Positions 19,419 through 28,933 of a DNA stretch of 64,000 bases are shown one piece after another. Below the pieces are notes generated by a model. The model searched no databases. It was not told where the DNA came from and was given only the letters and a program-made list of their open reading frames with translations. The translations under genes were made by a program, and so were the position numbers. Positions within the stretch are counted from its first letter, which is position 1, and every line of letters starts with the position of its first letter. The stretch covers positions 1 through 64,000 of the IMG/VR virus record IMGVR_UViG_3300028423_000586; one strand, written 5' to 3'. Origin of the DNA: a virus.

Positions 19419-19865
19419 TTATGAGTTAGGGGCTTCACCAGTAGATGCAATAGCTCTACGTCTAGCAGCTTCCTCTCGGTCAGCTACTTGTTGGTTATAG
19501 TTAGCCCAGAATGCCTCTTTAGTGAATGCTAATTGGTCTTCTGCTTGCCCTAGCTGCTCGAAACCAAGGAAGATGTTACCTATAGACGCTGCTGCACCTA
19601 AACCCTGACCAATACCTTCCCATGTACCTGCATTACTCCAAAAACTATTAGCATCTGGTGTATTTAGTGCATTGAAACTAGTACCTTCTAAACCGGCAAT
19701 AGTACTAGGGTCGTTATTGGTTGCTAAACCAGTAATAGGGTTAATACCTTGTGGGGTCGATTGATTCCAAAAGTTATTAGGAGTCAACTGGTTATTAACC
19801 CTCGGTAATCCAGTAATAGGGTTAGTTTGGGTATTAGTGTTGTTACCCCAAAATATATCTGTCAT
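19419..19865 (-). CDS. small virion protein with NPITGL and FW repeats, N4 gp52-like position
   Basis: A 148-residue protein. The N-terminal half is low in charge and Asn/Thr-rich, with two copies of NPITGL and three FW-centred motifs (IFWGNN, NNFWNQ, NSFWSN). A glycine/alanine hydrophobic stretch (IGQGLGAAASIGNIFLGF) follows, then a charged helix. This composition resembles short internal core proteins of podoviruses such as T7 gp14, but the homology is not established. It lies between two ejection-protein genes and is expressed with them. Confidence 0.65.
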   Translation of the reverse strand: MTDIFWGNNTNTQTNPITGLPRVNNQLTPNNFWNQSTPQGINPITGLATNNDPSTIAGLEGTSFNALNTPDANSFWSNAGTWEGIGQGLGAAASIGNIFLGFEQLGQAEDQLAFTKEAFWANYNQQVADREEAARRRAIASTGEAPNS

Positions 19866-19874
19866 GACTGCCTC

Positions 19875-22025
19875 TTATATCTCTAAGTTAATGTCGTTAG
19901 TAGGAATATCAAACCTCAATAATTTTTCAACAAAGGTAGATGGTCCCTCTAAAGCAAGTACACCGATGTTATCATTATATGTGGTTCTAAACATAAATTC
20001 CTCTGGAGTTTCGTTAGCTCGCATACTATTTCTTACTATATCCAAGGAATTAAAGTCTAATAGTAAATCCCTTTCTTCTTCCTCTAACTCATCAGTTAGT
20101 TCTTCAGCATAAGTTAAGAATTCATTAATCTCATCAATGACTGCCTGTACCTCATCCTGAACTATATTTTCATATTCCTGTAATGCAACATTAGTTACCT
20201 GTAAGAAGTCAATTGCAGTAGGTAATTCGTATGAAGCAATACTACCAATTTCAGGAATATTACCTGTGTAAGCAGCAGCAGCAATAGCCAAGATAACAAT
20301 CAAAGCACCTTCTAACCCAATTACATTCACTAGGAAATCAAGGGCATAGTTAACAGCAATACTGATTAGTACTGCCTGTATTATTACTTGAGCAACAGCA
20401 ACAACCCCAACAGCAGCAGCAGCTATTAAAGCTTGACCTACTTGGTATAAGCCATAAACAGTAAGGACTATCGCTACTACTTTAATAAAGAATTGGAAGA
20501 AACCTGTTTCATACCACTTAATCTTTTTCTTTATCTTGCTGTTAAAAACAATACGAATTGAGTAATACATAAGCTCGTTAGAGAAAAGACGGCTAACATT
20601 GTCAGTAACATCCACATTAAGAGGAATAAGAAAATTGTTTTTCTCGTCTTCTGTATCAAAGGCATCTTTGAGGGACGTATCGACAGTATCATTCGGGTAA
20701 ACGTAGTTGATATGATATAAGCCATGGACTGTAATCTCTTGGTAGAAGTTAGTAGTCAATTGCTTACGTATAATGTACTTGCTCGTCTCATATGCAAAAA
20801 ACTCACGTACATCTCTTTCCGTAGCAATCACTTCCCTCTCAAAAGTATCGACGTCACCTATAGAACCTTGTATGACTTCAGCTTGAATATAGTTATATGA
20901 CAAGTTCATACGATAACCAAAGTCTCGTATTGATATTATATTAACTGGAGGTGCTTCGTTGGCATCCAGACTGTTAGCTACCCAATTATCATAATCATTC
21001 TTATCAAACTCAGATGTATTACTCAGGTAAATAAAGTACTCATATAGATAGTTTAGTACAGCCTGTGAATCATCTGCTATATCTACAGCAGTAATCACAT
21101 AAGCATGGTCTACATCACCGATATCAGGAGATGCATTAATACCTTCAGCTAAACCATCAATATCTATACCCCACATATCTAGCATACGTTTACTAGTTTT
21201 AAATAGGTCATCCTCTCTGTAACTACCTTGAGTTAAATCGACCTTACTTCTACGTATAGGTATAACAGGGTAGTACTGACTTGATTGCTCTAGGTCTTCA
21301 GGTATATCCAAGGAAGGGTAAACGTGTGTGCTAGGGTCATAAGACCAGTATTGCTGCTCACCTACAATAACCTCTTCTTCTTCCCCTTGCTCGTTTGTTG
21401 TTGTCTCTGTTTCAAAGTATACAACATAGTAATAAAGGTTATCTCTTTGTACAGGGTCATGGGTATAAATCTCGGTATAGTAATAGGTATTTATTTCAGT
21501 ATTGCCCGTACTTGGGTCATACTCTTGTACCGTGTAAACATACTCGATTGATGTCTGGGTATCTGATGTGTAGTAAGCATCATTAAACTCTACCGGACTT
21601 GCATTGATAGGAGGTGTAAACGGGGGATTAGATACAATATTAGTATTACTATCCCAACCACGTACATTAGTAAGGTAAGGCAGGATAAAGCGAGTAGCAG
21701 AAGCAATATCAATTACAGTACTCACAACCAATACAGTGATACCTAAATCCTGTTCAAGAATAGGCTTCATTACTTGGTTATTAGGGGCAGGGTAATTAAG
21801 TGTACCTTCAGGTAAACCAAGAGGGTAATTGTCTATAGCGTACTGTCTCATACGTCTACCTTTGATGTAGAGACTTCCTATGTAATTACCTACAAGTTCA
21901 TTAGGTATATTCTTATTATTAAGTACCGAAGTAATAATAGTGTCTTTAACTAGGTTAGGGGTTTCTTCCAAAAGTATCTGGGAAGACGATTCAATGAATG
22001 TTTTGGTTGTACTAAATAATCCCAT
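19875..22025 (-). CDS. large virion protein with hydrophobic core, probable ejection-pore component (N4 gp53-like position)
   Basis: A 716-residue protein. About the first 480 residues are soluble, Tyr/Asp-rich and beta-prone. Residues about 495-600 contain several strongly hydrophobic segments rich in Ala, Val and Ile (such as ALIAAAAVGVVAVAQVIIQA), able to insert into membrane. The C-terminal 110 residues are acidic and helical. A soluble body plus a hydrophobic block fits a protein ejected to help DNA or vRNAP cross the cell envelope; this is inferred. The ATG directly follows the U-run of a terminator-like hairpin. Confidence 0.68.
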   Translation of the reverse strand: MGLFSTTKTFIESSSQILLEETPNLVKDTIITSVLNNKNIPNELVGNYIGSLYIKGRRMRQYAIDNYPLGLPEGTLNYPAPNNQVMKPILEQDLGITVLVVSTVIDIASATRFILPYLTNVRGWDSNTNIVSNPPFTPPINASPVEFNDAYYTSDTQTSIEYVYTVQEYDPSTGNTEINTYYYTEIYTHDPVQRDNLYYYVVYFETETTTNEQGEEEEVIVGEQQYWSYDPSTHVYPSLDIPEDLEQSSQYYPVIPIRRSKVDLTQGSYREDDLFKTSKRMLDMWGIDIDGLAEGINASPDIGDVDHAYVITAVDIADDSQAVLNYLYEYFIYLSNTSEFDKNDYDNWVANSLDANEAPPVNIISIRDFGYRMNLSYNYIQAEVIQGSIGDVDTFEREVIATERDVREFFAYETSKYIIRKQLTTNFYQEITVHGLYHINYVYPNDTVDTSLKDAFDTEDEKNNFLIPLNVDVTDNVSRLFSNELMYYSIRIVFNSKIKKKIKWYETGFFQFFIKVVAIVLTVYGLYQVGQALIAAAAVGVVAVAQVIIQAVLISIAVNYALDFLVNVIGLEGALIVILAIAAAAYTGNIPEIGSIASYELPTAIDFLQVTNVALQEYENIVQDEVQAVIDEINEFLTYAEELTDELEEEERDLLLDFNSLDIVRNSMRANETPEEFMFRTTYNDNIGVLALEGPSTFVEKLLRFDIPTNDINLEI

Positions 22026-22052
22026 AATAAAAAAGGGAGCTAATGCTCCCTC
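22026..22052 (-). terminator. terminator-like hairpin abutting a start codon
   Basis: On the leftward strand AGGGAGC, ATTA and GCTCCCT form a seven-bp stem followed by a T6 run, and the ATG of the 716-residue virion gene comes within four bases. It looks like an intrinsic terminator giving partial read-through. It could also bring the AGGAGG upstream of the stem close to the start codon. Confidence 0.65.
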
Positions 22053-22079
22053 CTCCTATACTCATCAGCTATCCTAAGT

Positions 22080-22835
22080 TTAAGGTGTAAACGTAGGAGC
22101 ACCAATACCTTGTTTAGCAATATTTAGAACATTATTAATTTCTGCATCACCTAAACCATTGTTAAGAGTATCAGCACCGTCTGTGGTTTGACGAACTGTC
22201 CAAGTATCAATCATCATCTTGGCTAGCTTCTGTTCAGCGTTACGGTCAAAGCCTTCAGACTGTTTCTTAACAAGCTCCATCTGCTTACCAAGTACACCAC
22301 CTACAGTTGATTCATCACCTTCAGTTTGAGCAATCTCAGTAACAAGTTTTTGCTCCAATAGAGCATTCTCTTTGTCTACTTTTTCTTGTTGCTTGGTGAT
22401 TAAGATGAACTGGTTTTCAGCATTCAGTTTCTGTTGATTAATAAGCTCAATATTAGCTCTTGTTGCATCTACGTTTGCTTGGCTCTCTGCAATTTGAGAT
22501 GTAATCAGCTCAAGCTGTTTAACAGATATAGCAGTATCAGCTTCTAACTTATCTATCTGAGCATTCACTAGAGAAGTATTTGCATCTACATTGAGTATCT
22601 GCTTATCCAATAACTCTAATTGCTTATCAAGTTGCTTAGATTGCAATAAGAAGTTTGATGCTTGGCTAAGAACAGCAGTGAGAGAACCAAGGTAAACATT
22701 AGCATAATCAGCACCGGTAATACGGGAATTCTTGTATTGACGTTCAACATGCTCTGTAACAGAAGTCATGAGCTTATCGAACGTACCATCACCGTTTATA
22801 CTACCGTCTGTTAAATCTTCAATCTGAATAGTCAT
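22080..22835 (-). CDS. coiled-coil virion protein, N4 gp54-like
   Basis: A 251-residue protein, almost entirely helical. Residues about 60-185 form a long heptad-rich coiled coil dominated by Leu, Ile, Gln and Lys. The C-terminal 50 residues are less regular (IGAPTFTP end). Position next to the capsid genes matches N4 gp54, reported as a virion component. An internal-core or tape-measure-like role is plausible, not shown. Confidence 0.7.
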   Translation of the reverse strand: MTIQIEDLTDGSINGDGTFDKLMTSVTEHVERQYKNSRITGADYANVYLGSLTAVLSQASNFLLQSKQLDKQLELLDKQILNVDANTSLVNAQIDKLEADTAISVKQLELITSQIAESQANVDATRANIELINQQKLNAENQFILITKQQEKVDKENALLEQKLVTEIAQTEGDESTVGGVLGKQMELVKKQSEGFDRNAEQKLAKMMIDTWTVRQTTDGADTLNNGLGDAEINNVLNIAKQGIGAPTFTP

Positions 22836-22856
22836 CTACTTACCTTGGTTACAGTC

Positions 22857-23420
22857 TTACAGACCGCCTTTAGCTTGTTGTGCTTTAGATAGCTCTGCTA
22901 ACTCTTGTTCTGTAAGAGGTGGTAGAACTTCGATTGCAAACTCGTTAATCAATACTGATTCTTGAGTCTTTTCACCGTTATCATGTTTTACTTCACGGAA
23001 GAACTGATATTTACGGTTCTTAAGTGATTGATACAGTGCATTAGGAATATGATAACCGTCTTCGTGTGTAGAAGGGCTATAAGGAATAAACTTCTTGTGA
23101 GTACCAATTACTTTATTACCTACAGAGAAGATTTCACCTTGCATGTTTTTCTTAGCAGGGTTCATACAAGTAATACGACAACGAACTAACTTGGTAGCTT
23201 CATCACGAATACGTTTATGACGTTGACGTGTTGTTTCTTTATCAGTTGGTGTTTGTGCCGTAGGTTCATTACCTGCTAGTTTTTCAGCTACTAGCTGACG
23301 TAGAGACTCTACTGATAGGTTGCCCTGAACAGGAATACCTAACTTCTTACATTGTTGCTTAAGAAGTGTTTTCTCATCTACATGTGTTTCAGGGTTTTGG
23401 TTTTCTTCTGACATGTTCAT
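22857..23420 (-). CDS. structural protein with HeH/LEM-like N-terminus, N4 gp55-like
   Basis: A 187-residue protein next to the major capsid gene. Residues about 18-48 (LLKQQCKKLGIPVQGNLSVE and the following helix) look like a HeH/SAP-type helix-extended-helix module, seen in several phage head proteins. The remainder is a beta-rich domain with paired cysteines (VRCRITCMNP), ending in an acidic/Gln-rich tail. The position equals that of N4 gp55. A head-completion or minor capsid role is inferred. An alternative start is the second ATG six bases downstream. Confidence 0.65.
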   Translation of the reverse strand: MNMSEENQNPETHVDEKTLLKQQCKKLGIPVQGNLSVESLRQLVAEKLAGNEPTAQTPTDKETTRQRHKRIRDEATKLVRCRITCMNPAKKNMQGEIFSVGNKVIGTHKKFIPYSPSTHEDGYHIPNALYQSLKNRKYQFFREVKHDNGEKTQESVLINEFAIEVLPPLTEQELAELSKAQQAKGGL

Positions 23421-23454
23421 TTCCTTTTAAAGTGGGTGGAACCACATAAATGAT

Positions 23455-23478
23455 GGGACTCCCTTCATAGAGAGTCCC
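23455..23478 (-). terminator. hairpin downstream of major capsid gene
   Basis: GGGACTC (23455-23461) pairs with GAGTCCC (23472-23478) across a ten-base loop, just beyond the leftward stop of the capsid gene. No real U-run follows on the leftward strand. It is more likely a 3'-stabilising or processing stem, or a leaky terminator that makes capsid mRNA abundant. Confidence 0.5.
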
Positions 23479-23486
23479 GATTAATA

Positions 23487-24677
23487 TTACATACGTGCTA
23501 CAGATTTCATCAAGCCAATACGTTCAGAACGTTCGATAAGAGTACCATACCACCATTGGATAGAAGTGAAACCAATTTTACCATATGGGTTATTACGGTC
23601 TGCAACTTTTTCACCCGGCAATTTAGTGATTACTTCAAACTTGTTGGTCTTACCATCGTATTGGAAACCGATAGTAGTGAATGAACCACCACCAACAGCA
23701 AGTAGAGGGTAAATGTTGTAGTTACTGCCGTTATCTAGGTAACCACCGTTAGTTGTTACTGCTGCACCTGCACCTGCCCAATGCTGCATTTCAGGAACTA
23801 CGATGATACGGAATTGGTCAATAGTACCTACTTCACCACGCATTACGTTACCTGCTGCTGCATAGTGAGCCACAGGAATAAAGGCTGCATTACCGAACGG
23901 GTCAACCATGTTACGTAGTGTAGGAAGCATTTCATGACCTACATACAATGGGAAACCATCAGAGATAACACGAGTATCAGTTAGACGTGAGCCAGTGATA
24001 ATCTTAGTTTTAACCGGAGTACGGTTAGCACGAAGGTCAATAGCCAAACGCATGAAGTCATCATAATCAACTTCAGATACTACAGCACCATCTTCACCTG
24101 TTACTTCTGAGTCTTGTGTAGCTTCACCACCAAAACGAATAACACCTGCTGCGTTAAGAAGGTCAATCTGTAGCGCATCTTCTGAGATTTCATTCGCTGC
24201 ATACATCATCTCACGGCGGAAGTGCATACGGATATCATCTTCAGAATCAAAATCTACTGAGTCACGAGTGAACTCATCGAAGAAACCAAGCTGAGTGATA
24301 GAGGCTTCAATTTCAATACGTGTGTAACCGATACGGTTAACACGACCACCTGCTTCACCCAAAACAGGAAGTTTACCAGAAATAGTACCTACGTCTTTAG
24401 ATGAACCATAAAGGTTACCGTTAGCGTATTGAGCACCACTAGCGTCAAGACCTTGGTCATTTTGGTTACGGTCATCTAGTACCGGAATCCAAACATACTT
24501 CTTGATTGTCTTACCGTAATGCTTAGGCATCTTAGTAGTATCAGACATCTGAGTGAAGTACTGCTCTTTTTGCATCTCAATCAGGGATTGTCTGTCCCAG
24601 TAGTAGAGATTCATTTGTGAACCTACAGATGATGGAGTACCACCGGCAGGGTCATTGTATTTAATTTCGTCAGCCAT
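23487..24677 (-). CDS. major capsid protein, N4 gp56-like
   Basis: A 396-residue protein, close to N4 gp56 in size and lying in the conserved order portal, scaffold, capsid. The sequence reads like an HK97-fold shell protein of this family: a conserved N-terminal NLYYWDRQSL segment, a long acidic helix (DSEDDIRMHFRREMMYAANE) and a C-terminal beta domain (KIGFTSIQWWYGTLIERSER). It should form the icosahedral shell. It is preceded by a good ribosome-binding site (TAGGAG) and followed by a hairpin at 23455-23478. Confidence 0.88.
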   Translation of the reverse strand: MADEIKYNDPAGGTPSSVGSQMNLYYWDRQSLIEMQKEQYFTQMSDTTKMPKHYGKTIKKYVWIPVLDDRNQNDQGLDASGAQYANGNLYGSSKDVGTISGKLPVLGEAGGRVNRIGYTRIEIEASITQLGFFDEFTRDSVDFDSEDDIRMHFRREMMYAANEISEDALQIDLLNAAGVIRFGGEATQDSEVTGEDGAVVSEVDYDDFMRLAIDLRANRTPVKTKIITGSRLTDTRVISDGFPLYVGHEMLPTLRNMVDPFGNAAFIPVAHYAAAGNVMRGEVGTIDQFRIIVVPEMQHWAGAGAAVTTNGGYLDNGSNYNIYPLLAVGGGSFTTIGFQYDGKTNKFEVITKLPGEKVADRNNPYGKIGFTSIQWWYGTLIERSERIGLMKSVARM

Positions 24678-24691
24678 AATTTAGCTCCTAG

Positions 24692-25825
24692 TTAAAGATA
24701 TTTACTTGCTGATTTCAAAAAGTCTTCATCGGACAGTTTAGCTAATTCATCAATGCTAGACGGTGTACGATTTGTACTTGGTTTTTTAGCCTTTGGGCTT
24801 GCCAATTTTCTACGGTCTGAAACCGCATTAGAGTCTTTAGGTTTACGTTGTGCAGACTTAGGCTTGTCTTTGACAGTGGCTTCAGCTTGCATCATCTGCA
24901 TACCTACTTTCTCATATGCTTCTACATCAGAAAGACTTTGTGGCAACTTACCTACCATACGTTGCTTGGTCACTTCAGCATTGATACGGTCAAATAAACC
25001 ATTTGCCTTATGTACTACAAGTGTTTCAATACGTGTTGGGTTAGCTACTAAGATTTCTTTACTGGAGCTGTCCCACTGATTAGTTACGATATCCATCGTG
25101 TCCTTAAATGATGGGTTATCTTGAACACGTTCAAGTACTTCATCTAAGTTTACAGATTCTTCACTAACAGTGTGCTTTACAGGAGAATAATCTTCGTCTT
25201 CTTTTGTTTCCAAATCCAATGGGTCAATAGACGCATCTCGCATTAATTTCGAAATTGCTTGTTTATTACCAGAGGTAACGTCAATTAAGAAATTAATTTT
25301 ATCTTCGTCTAATAATTTATTTTTTTCAAGTGTTTTAAGTAAACGCATGTGAGGTTTAATGGTATGCATCTTTTTATGGTAATTAGCACCCATGCGCATT
25401 AAATCAATCGCTTCTTCTACACTGTCTACTTTAATTTGAGTACCGTTAGCAGCAAAAGGAGATAATAACTTTTCCATATCATCACGGAGTTTCTGAATAT
25501 CTTCAGACTCATCCGTAGTTTGGTTATCTTCGTTATCATCATCTGAATCATCATCTGTATTATCAGAATCATCAGTATCTGGATTATCTACGTCTTCTTC
25601 ATCTGCTTCTGGAACATCCACATTGTCCTGTGTGCTCTCTTCAGATTCAGCGTCTGTAGCTTCTTGCGTATCTTCCTGTGCTGCGTTTTCATCAGTAGTA
25701 ACACCTTCATTACTTTCATCAGTATCGGTACTATCTGATTCTGGTGTACTCATTAGAGAGGGTGCCTGACTTAGAAAATCATCATCAGACATATTAGCCA
25801 TTTGGTCTAAGGTGATATCACTCAT
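24692..25825 (-). CDS. scaffolding-like protein, N4 gp57-like
   Basis: A 377-residue acidic protein immediately upstream of the capsid gene. Residues about 25-110 are a nearly continuous run of Asp, Glu, Ser and Thr. A central helical domain follows, then a basic region (KPKSAQRKPKD). The two termini carry the same short motif: TLDQMANMSDDDFLSQA near the N-terminus and SIDELAKLSDEDFLKSA near the C-terminus. Location, acidity and helical content fit a capsid assembly scaffold. The family assignment is by synteny. Confidence 0.75.
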   Translation of the reverse strand: MSDITLDQMANMSDDDFLSQAPSLMSTPESDSTDTDESNEGVTTDENAAQEDTQEATDAESEESTQDNVDVPEADEEDVDNPDTDDSDNTDDDSDDDNEDNQTTDESEDIQKLRDDMEKLLSPFAANGTQIKVDSVEEAIDLMRMGANYHKKMHTIKPHMRLLKTLEKNKLLDEDKINFLIDVTSGNKQAISKLMRDASIDPLDLETKEDEDYSPVKHTVSEESVNLDEVLERVQDNPSFKDTMDIVTNQWDSSSKEILVANPTRIETLVVHKANGLFDRINAEVTKQRMVGKLPQSLSDVEAYEKVGMQMMQAEATVKDKPKSAQRKPKDSNAVSDRRKLASPKAKKPSTNRTPSSIDELAKLSDEDFLKSASKYL

Positions 25826-25839
25826 CGGTTATCTCCTTA

Positions 25840-26217
25840 TTACTCGTTAATGTAATCGTGTTCGTCATCAGCATCTTGCTGTACTAACTCTTCACGAATT
25901 TCATCAATGGCTCTACGGCTCTCATTAATACGGAGTTCTGCTTGATTACCCATACTAATAACAGCTTTGAAGTGATTACGTAAATAACCAATAGAGTCAA
26001 TACCTTTCAGAATTTCATTCTGACGTGATTCTTCTTGGTTCTCTTGGTCTGCTTTAAGCATAACCAAACGAGTGGCTTCATCACGGAATAATCCGTTATC
26101 AATGATACGTTTGAAGTCTCGATTACGCATTAAACGTACAAGAGCTTCTTTATCTTTACGTTTAACTTCTTGCTCAGTAATAAATTCTTCAAGCAATTGG
26201 ATTTCTGGTTGACTCAT
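25840..26217 (-). CDS. small protein between portal and scaffold, N4 gp58-like
   Basis: A 125-residue highly charged helical protein ending in an acidic tail (VQQDADDEHDYINE). Its start lies inside the end of the portal gene (29-bp overlap), so translation is probably coupled. N4 has a gene of this size in this place. The function is unknown; a head-assembly accessory is likely. Confidence 0.7.
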   Translation of the reverse strand: MSQPEIQLLEEFITEQEVKRKDKEALVRLMRNRDFKRIIDNGLFRDEATRLVMLKADQENQEESRQNEILKGIDSIGYLRNHFKAVISMGNQAELRINESRRAIDEIREELVQQDADDEHDYINE

Positions 26218-28372
26218 TGTCTACTCCTGTGTCCTGCGGCGTTACCCGTTCAGTAGGTACGGTTGGTTGTTGGTTATTAAGGGCATTCTTAACTAGCTCT
26301 AACTTCATATTACCTTCAGCTTGTGACTGATGTAATTCCTTAGCTCGTTCTTGAGTAACCCCAGTTTCTTGCTCAACAAAATCAAGTATTCTCTGTCTAG
26401 TATCTGCATCAAGATTACTTGCTTTAGCTGATTTCAATATAGCTTCTGCCCTAGCTTCAACTGACTTACCTCGTTCATTTGCTATTTGTGCTTGTAACAA
26501 CTCTAGTTCTAATTGCTGCTTATATTGAGCAATAGGGTCAGGTTGAGGAGCATAATTAGCAAGTTTCTTAGCTAAAGTTGGCATTTTGCGTAAAGTAGCT
26601 ATGTCTTCTAAGATTAACTTAGTTACATCAAAAGGTACACTATTTCCTAGAGTTTGTAGCATAAATTCCAAACGGTTAGCTTTATTTTCATCTTCTTCAG
26701 CAGTACTGATGGATAATTTTAAATCAAAGTTACCGTATAAATCATCTCTACGTACTGGAACAAATGTAGTATCTGTTACTCGAATAATCTCTTCGTCTGA
26801 TAAAAACTCAGCATTAAGAGCCATTACTTTACGAGCTACTTTAATTAAACCATTAGCCAAACGATTTAATATACTCAGGTCACGTTTAGATGTTGCATCT
26901 AATGCACCTTTAATACCTGCTGCTACATCCCCTAATGCTTGGCTACCAATACCTGAACCATATGATTTAACACCTGACATTGATTCAGCTTCATTGTTTT
27001 GTAGCTGTAACATATATTGGGCTGATTGAGGTACTTCAGGGGAGGTGAAATTAACTACACCCTGTCGGGCATCAACCATAGGGTTATATTCAAAATCATC
27101 ACCTCGTTCATATTTACGGCGGTTAACAGCATCAAGCATGTCTTGGCGAATACCTTTCTGTCCATTGGCTGTTTTACCCAGAATATCAATCATACTACGC
27201 ATAGTAGCACCATAGATTGCTTGGTTTTCTTCTAGTATTTCAGCATCAGGTTCACCGTAAATAGAATCTTTCGTAGGTGTATATACTGAGTTAACAAAAG
27301 GATGTTTTTTATCTGGGAATGGGTTACGTTCCATACGGACAATAGTATTACCTACCCATGTAATTAATACCGGCTCTACAATACCCGTACCATCAATATC
27401 CCAATTACCCCAATACTCATAAGCAGTAATACGTTTTAAGGCATCATCTGAGTAATTAAAATTGATACCTGCTTCTATCTGAGCATCTGTTAATGAGGCT
27501 GCTTCAGTAACACCTAAATCAATAGCTTCTAAGTTTTGGTAATTACTGTCTTTACGTAGCTCACTTAATGAAGTGTCAAAAGCATAAACAATGAACTCAG
27601 CTTTATCTAAGTCACCCATAGCATTTGGGTCAACATAAAGCCTACGGTAATCTACAATATCAATAGTAGGTTGGTTCTTGACTACTGCTTCTTCTGTTTC
27701 AGTAATCACCTCTCCCGTATCTACAGCCATTACTGGCTTACCTAATTGAGCAGACATATCAAGAGAAATCTTCACATGCTCAGGAACCAAGGCTTTATAT
27801 TTATCAGGGTCAGATTGTTGAAGAGCTACAGCTTGTTGTAAGACAAACATATCTTCAGGTGTAGCATCTGGATACTCGTAGACAACAGTTTCTACTTCTT
27901 GTTGTCTGGTTTCATATTCCCATCCAACACGTAAAAATACTGTACCTTCACTAGCTGCTGTACGAACATAGGTATCAATAAAGGGTATTTTATCTATGAC
28001 AGTATTGAACTGGTAGTTAAGTAGTAATTCATTCTGTTTAGCTGCCCATCTATCCTCTGCTGTTCTAGGACTAACATTGAATAGTTCCTCAGTACTTGTA
28101 AACGGTGCTGTAAGGGATGGTATACGCCATTCGAGTTGCTTACGTATTAGTTTAGGCTGAACGTTAGAACGTCCTCTAATCTTTTTGCGTTTAGCTGTGC
28201 CTCTTACATAAAGAAGGTCTAACCAACGGTCTATATTTTCTATGTGTTTACTCTGATGCTGAACCACATTAGCCATATCTTCTTTTAGCATGGCTAAGGT
28301 AGGTGGATTTTTCCATCCAGTGTCTATGGATTTAGTATCTGAGTTCTCTGTAATAGGGTCTTTAGTACTCAC
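26189..28372 (-). CDS. portal protein, N4 gp59-like
   Basis: A 727-residue protein that should form the dodecameric DNA channel at one vertex and dock the terminase. The N-terminal basic segment (TAKRKKIRGRSNVQPKLIRK) followed by EWRIPSLTAPFTSTEELFNV is characteristic of N4-like portals. The C-terminal third is helical and Gln/Glu-rich, as expected for crown and barrel regions. The length agrees with N4 gp59 (about 760). It is first in its transcription unit, with an AT-rich divergent promoter region upstream (28373-28543). Confidence 0.9.
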   Translation of the reverse strand: MSTKDPITENSDTKSIDTGWKNPPTLAMLKEDMANVVQHQSKHIENIDRWLDLLYVRGTAKRKKIRGRSNVQPKLIRKQLEWRIPSLTAPFTSTEELFNVSPRTAEDRWAAKQNELLLNYQFNTVIDKIPFIDTYVRTAASEGTVFLRVGWEYETRQQEVETVVYEYPDATPEDMFVLQQAVALQQSDPDKYKALVPEHVKISLDMSAQLGKPVMAVDTGEVITETEEAVVKNQPTIDIVDYRRLYVDPNAMGDLDKAEFIVYAFDTSLSELRKDSNYQNLEAIDLGVTEAASLTDAQIEAGINFNYSDDALKRITAYEYWGNWDIDGTGIVEPVLITWVGNTIVRMERNPFPDKKHPFVNSVYTPTKDSIYGEPDAEILEENQAIYGATMRSMIDILGKTANGQKGIRQDMLDAVNRRKYERGDDFEYNPMVDARQGVVNFTSPEVPQSAQYMLQLQNNEAESMSGVKSYGSGIGSQALGDVAAGIKGALDATSKRDLSILNRLANGLIKVARKVMALNAEFLSDEEIIRVTDTTFVPVRRDDLYGNFDLKLSISTAEEDENKANRLEFMLQTLGNSVPFDVTKLILEDIATLRKMPTLAKKLANYAPQPDPIAQYKQQLELELLQAQIANERGKSVEARAEAILKSAKASNLDADTRQRILDFVEQETGVTQERAKELHQSQAEGNMKLELVKNALNNQQPTVPTERVTPQDTGVDNESTRNPIA

Positions 28373-28478
28373 GTTACATCCTCGTTAGTCTGTATATCGT
28401 CAATATATAGTATTTACCCAACAGTATAAACCAATCACTATAAAACTTAATCATAGCCTTATATTTAGTTTATTTATT

Positions 28479-28508
28479 TTGTGTTACCTCTATGTCAATA
28501 TGTATACT
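28479..28508 (+). promoter_or_regulatory. possible sigma70-type promoter for 28544 gene
   Basis: TTGTGT (28479-28484) and TATACT (28503-28508) are 18 bp apart, in the only sizeable intergenic gap (170 bp) between the divergent portal and membrane-protein genes. The -10 matches five of six consensus bases, the -35 fewer. Because the gap is AT-rich, chance matches are likely. Confidence 0.35.
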
Positions 28509-28543
28509 AATACTAAATTATTACTAACTTTTAAGGTGCTACT

Positions 28544-28933
28544 GTGAAGACTGAGGGCATAACAATAGAAAGGCTATCTATAGGATGGTTACAGATATTA
28601 GTTGGGGTATTTGCTTTAGGTGGTTTTGCATACACCACTACTCAAATGTACACAACTGTAAGTGAAGTCAAAACTAAACAAGATGAGCTTTATAAGACTT
28701 ATGTTCCTATGATTACCAAGGTAAATAGTGAATCCAGTACAACCAATAAAGCAATCATTGACCTGACTACCACTATCCAACAATTTAATACTAACCTGAC
28801 TACTATCCTTGCTCTACGTAAAAAAGAAGAAGCAGACCAAGCAGAGTTAGTAAAAAAAGTCGATAAACTCACTGATGAGGTTACCGACATTAAAATTCGA
28901 ATCAGTTCTCTTGATGGTAAAATAAAAGATTAG
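28544..28933 (+). CDS. membrane-anchored coiled-coil protein on the opposite strand of the late block
   Basis: A 129-residue protein with GTG start behind AAGGTG. One transmembrane helix (about residues 14-33, WLQILVGVFALGGFAYTTTQ) is followed by a long Ser/Thr-rich, heptad-like region ending LVKKVDKLTDEVTDIKIRIS. It is the only rightward gene within 29 kb of leftward late genes, and it converges on the outer-membrane spanin gene with a 32-bp overlap of coding ends. It may be a holin/antiholin-like or superinfection-exclusion factor. The sequence does not decide between these. Confidence 0.7.
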   Translation: MKTEGITIERLSIGWLQILVGVFALGGFAYTTTQMYTTVSEVKTKQDELYKTYVPMITKVNSESSTTNKAIIDLTTTIQQFNTNLTTILALRKKEEADQAELVKKVDKLTDEVTDIKIRISSLDGKIKD

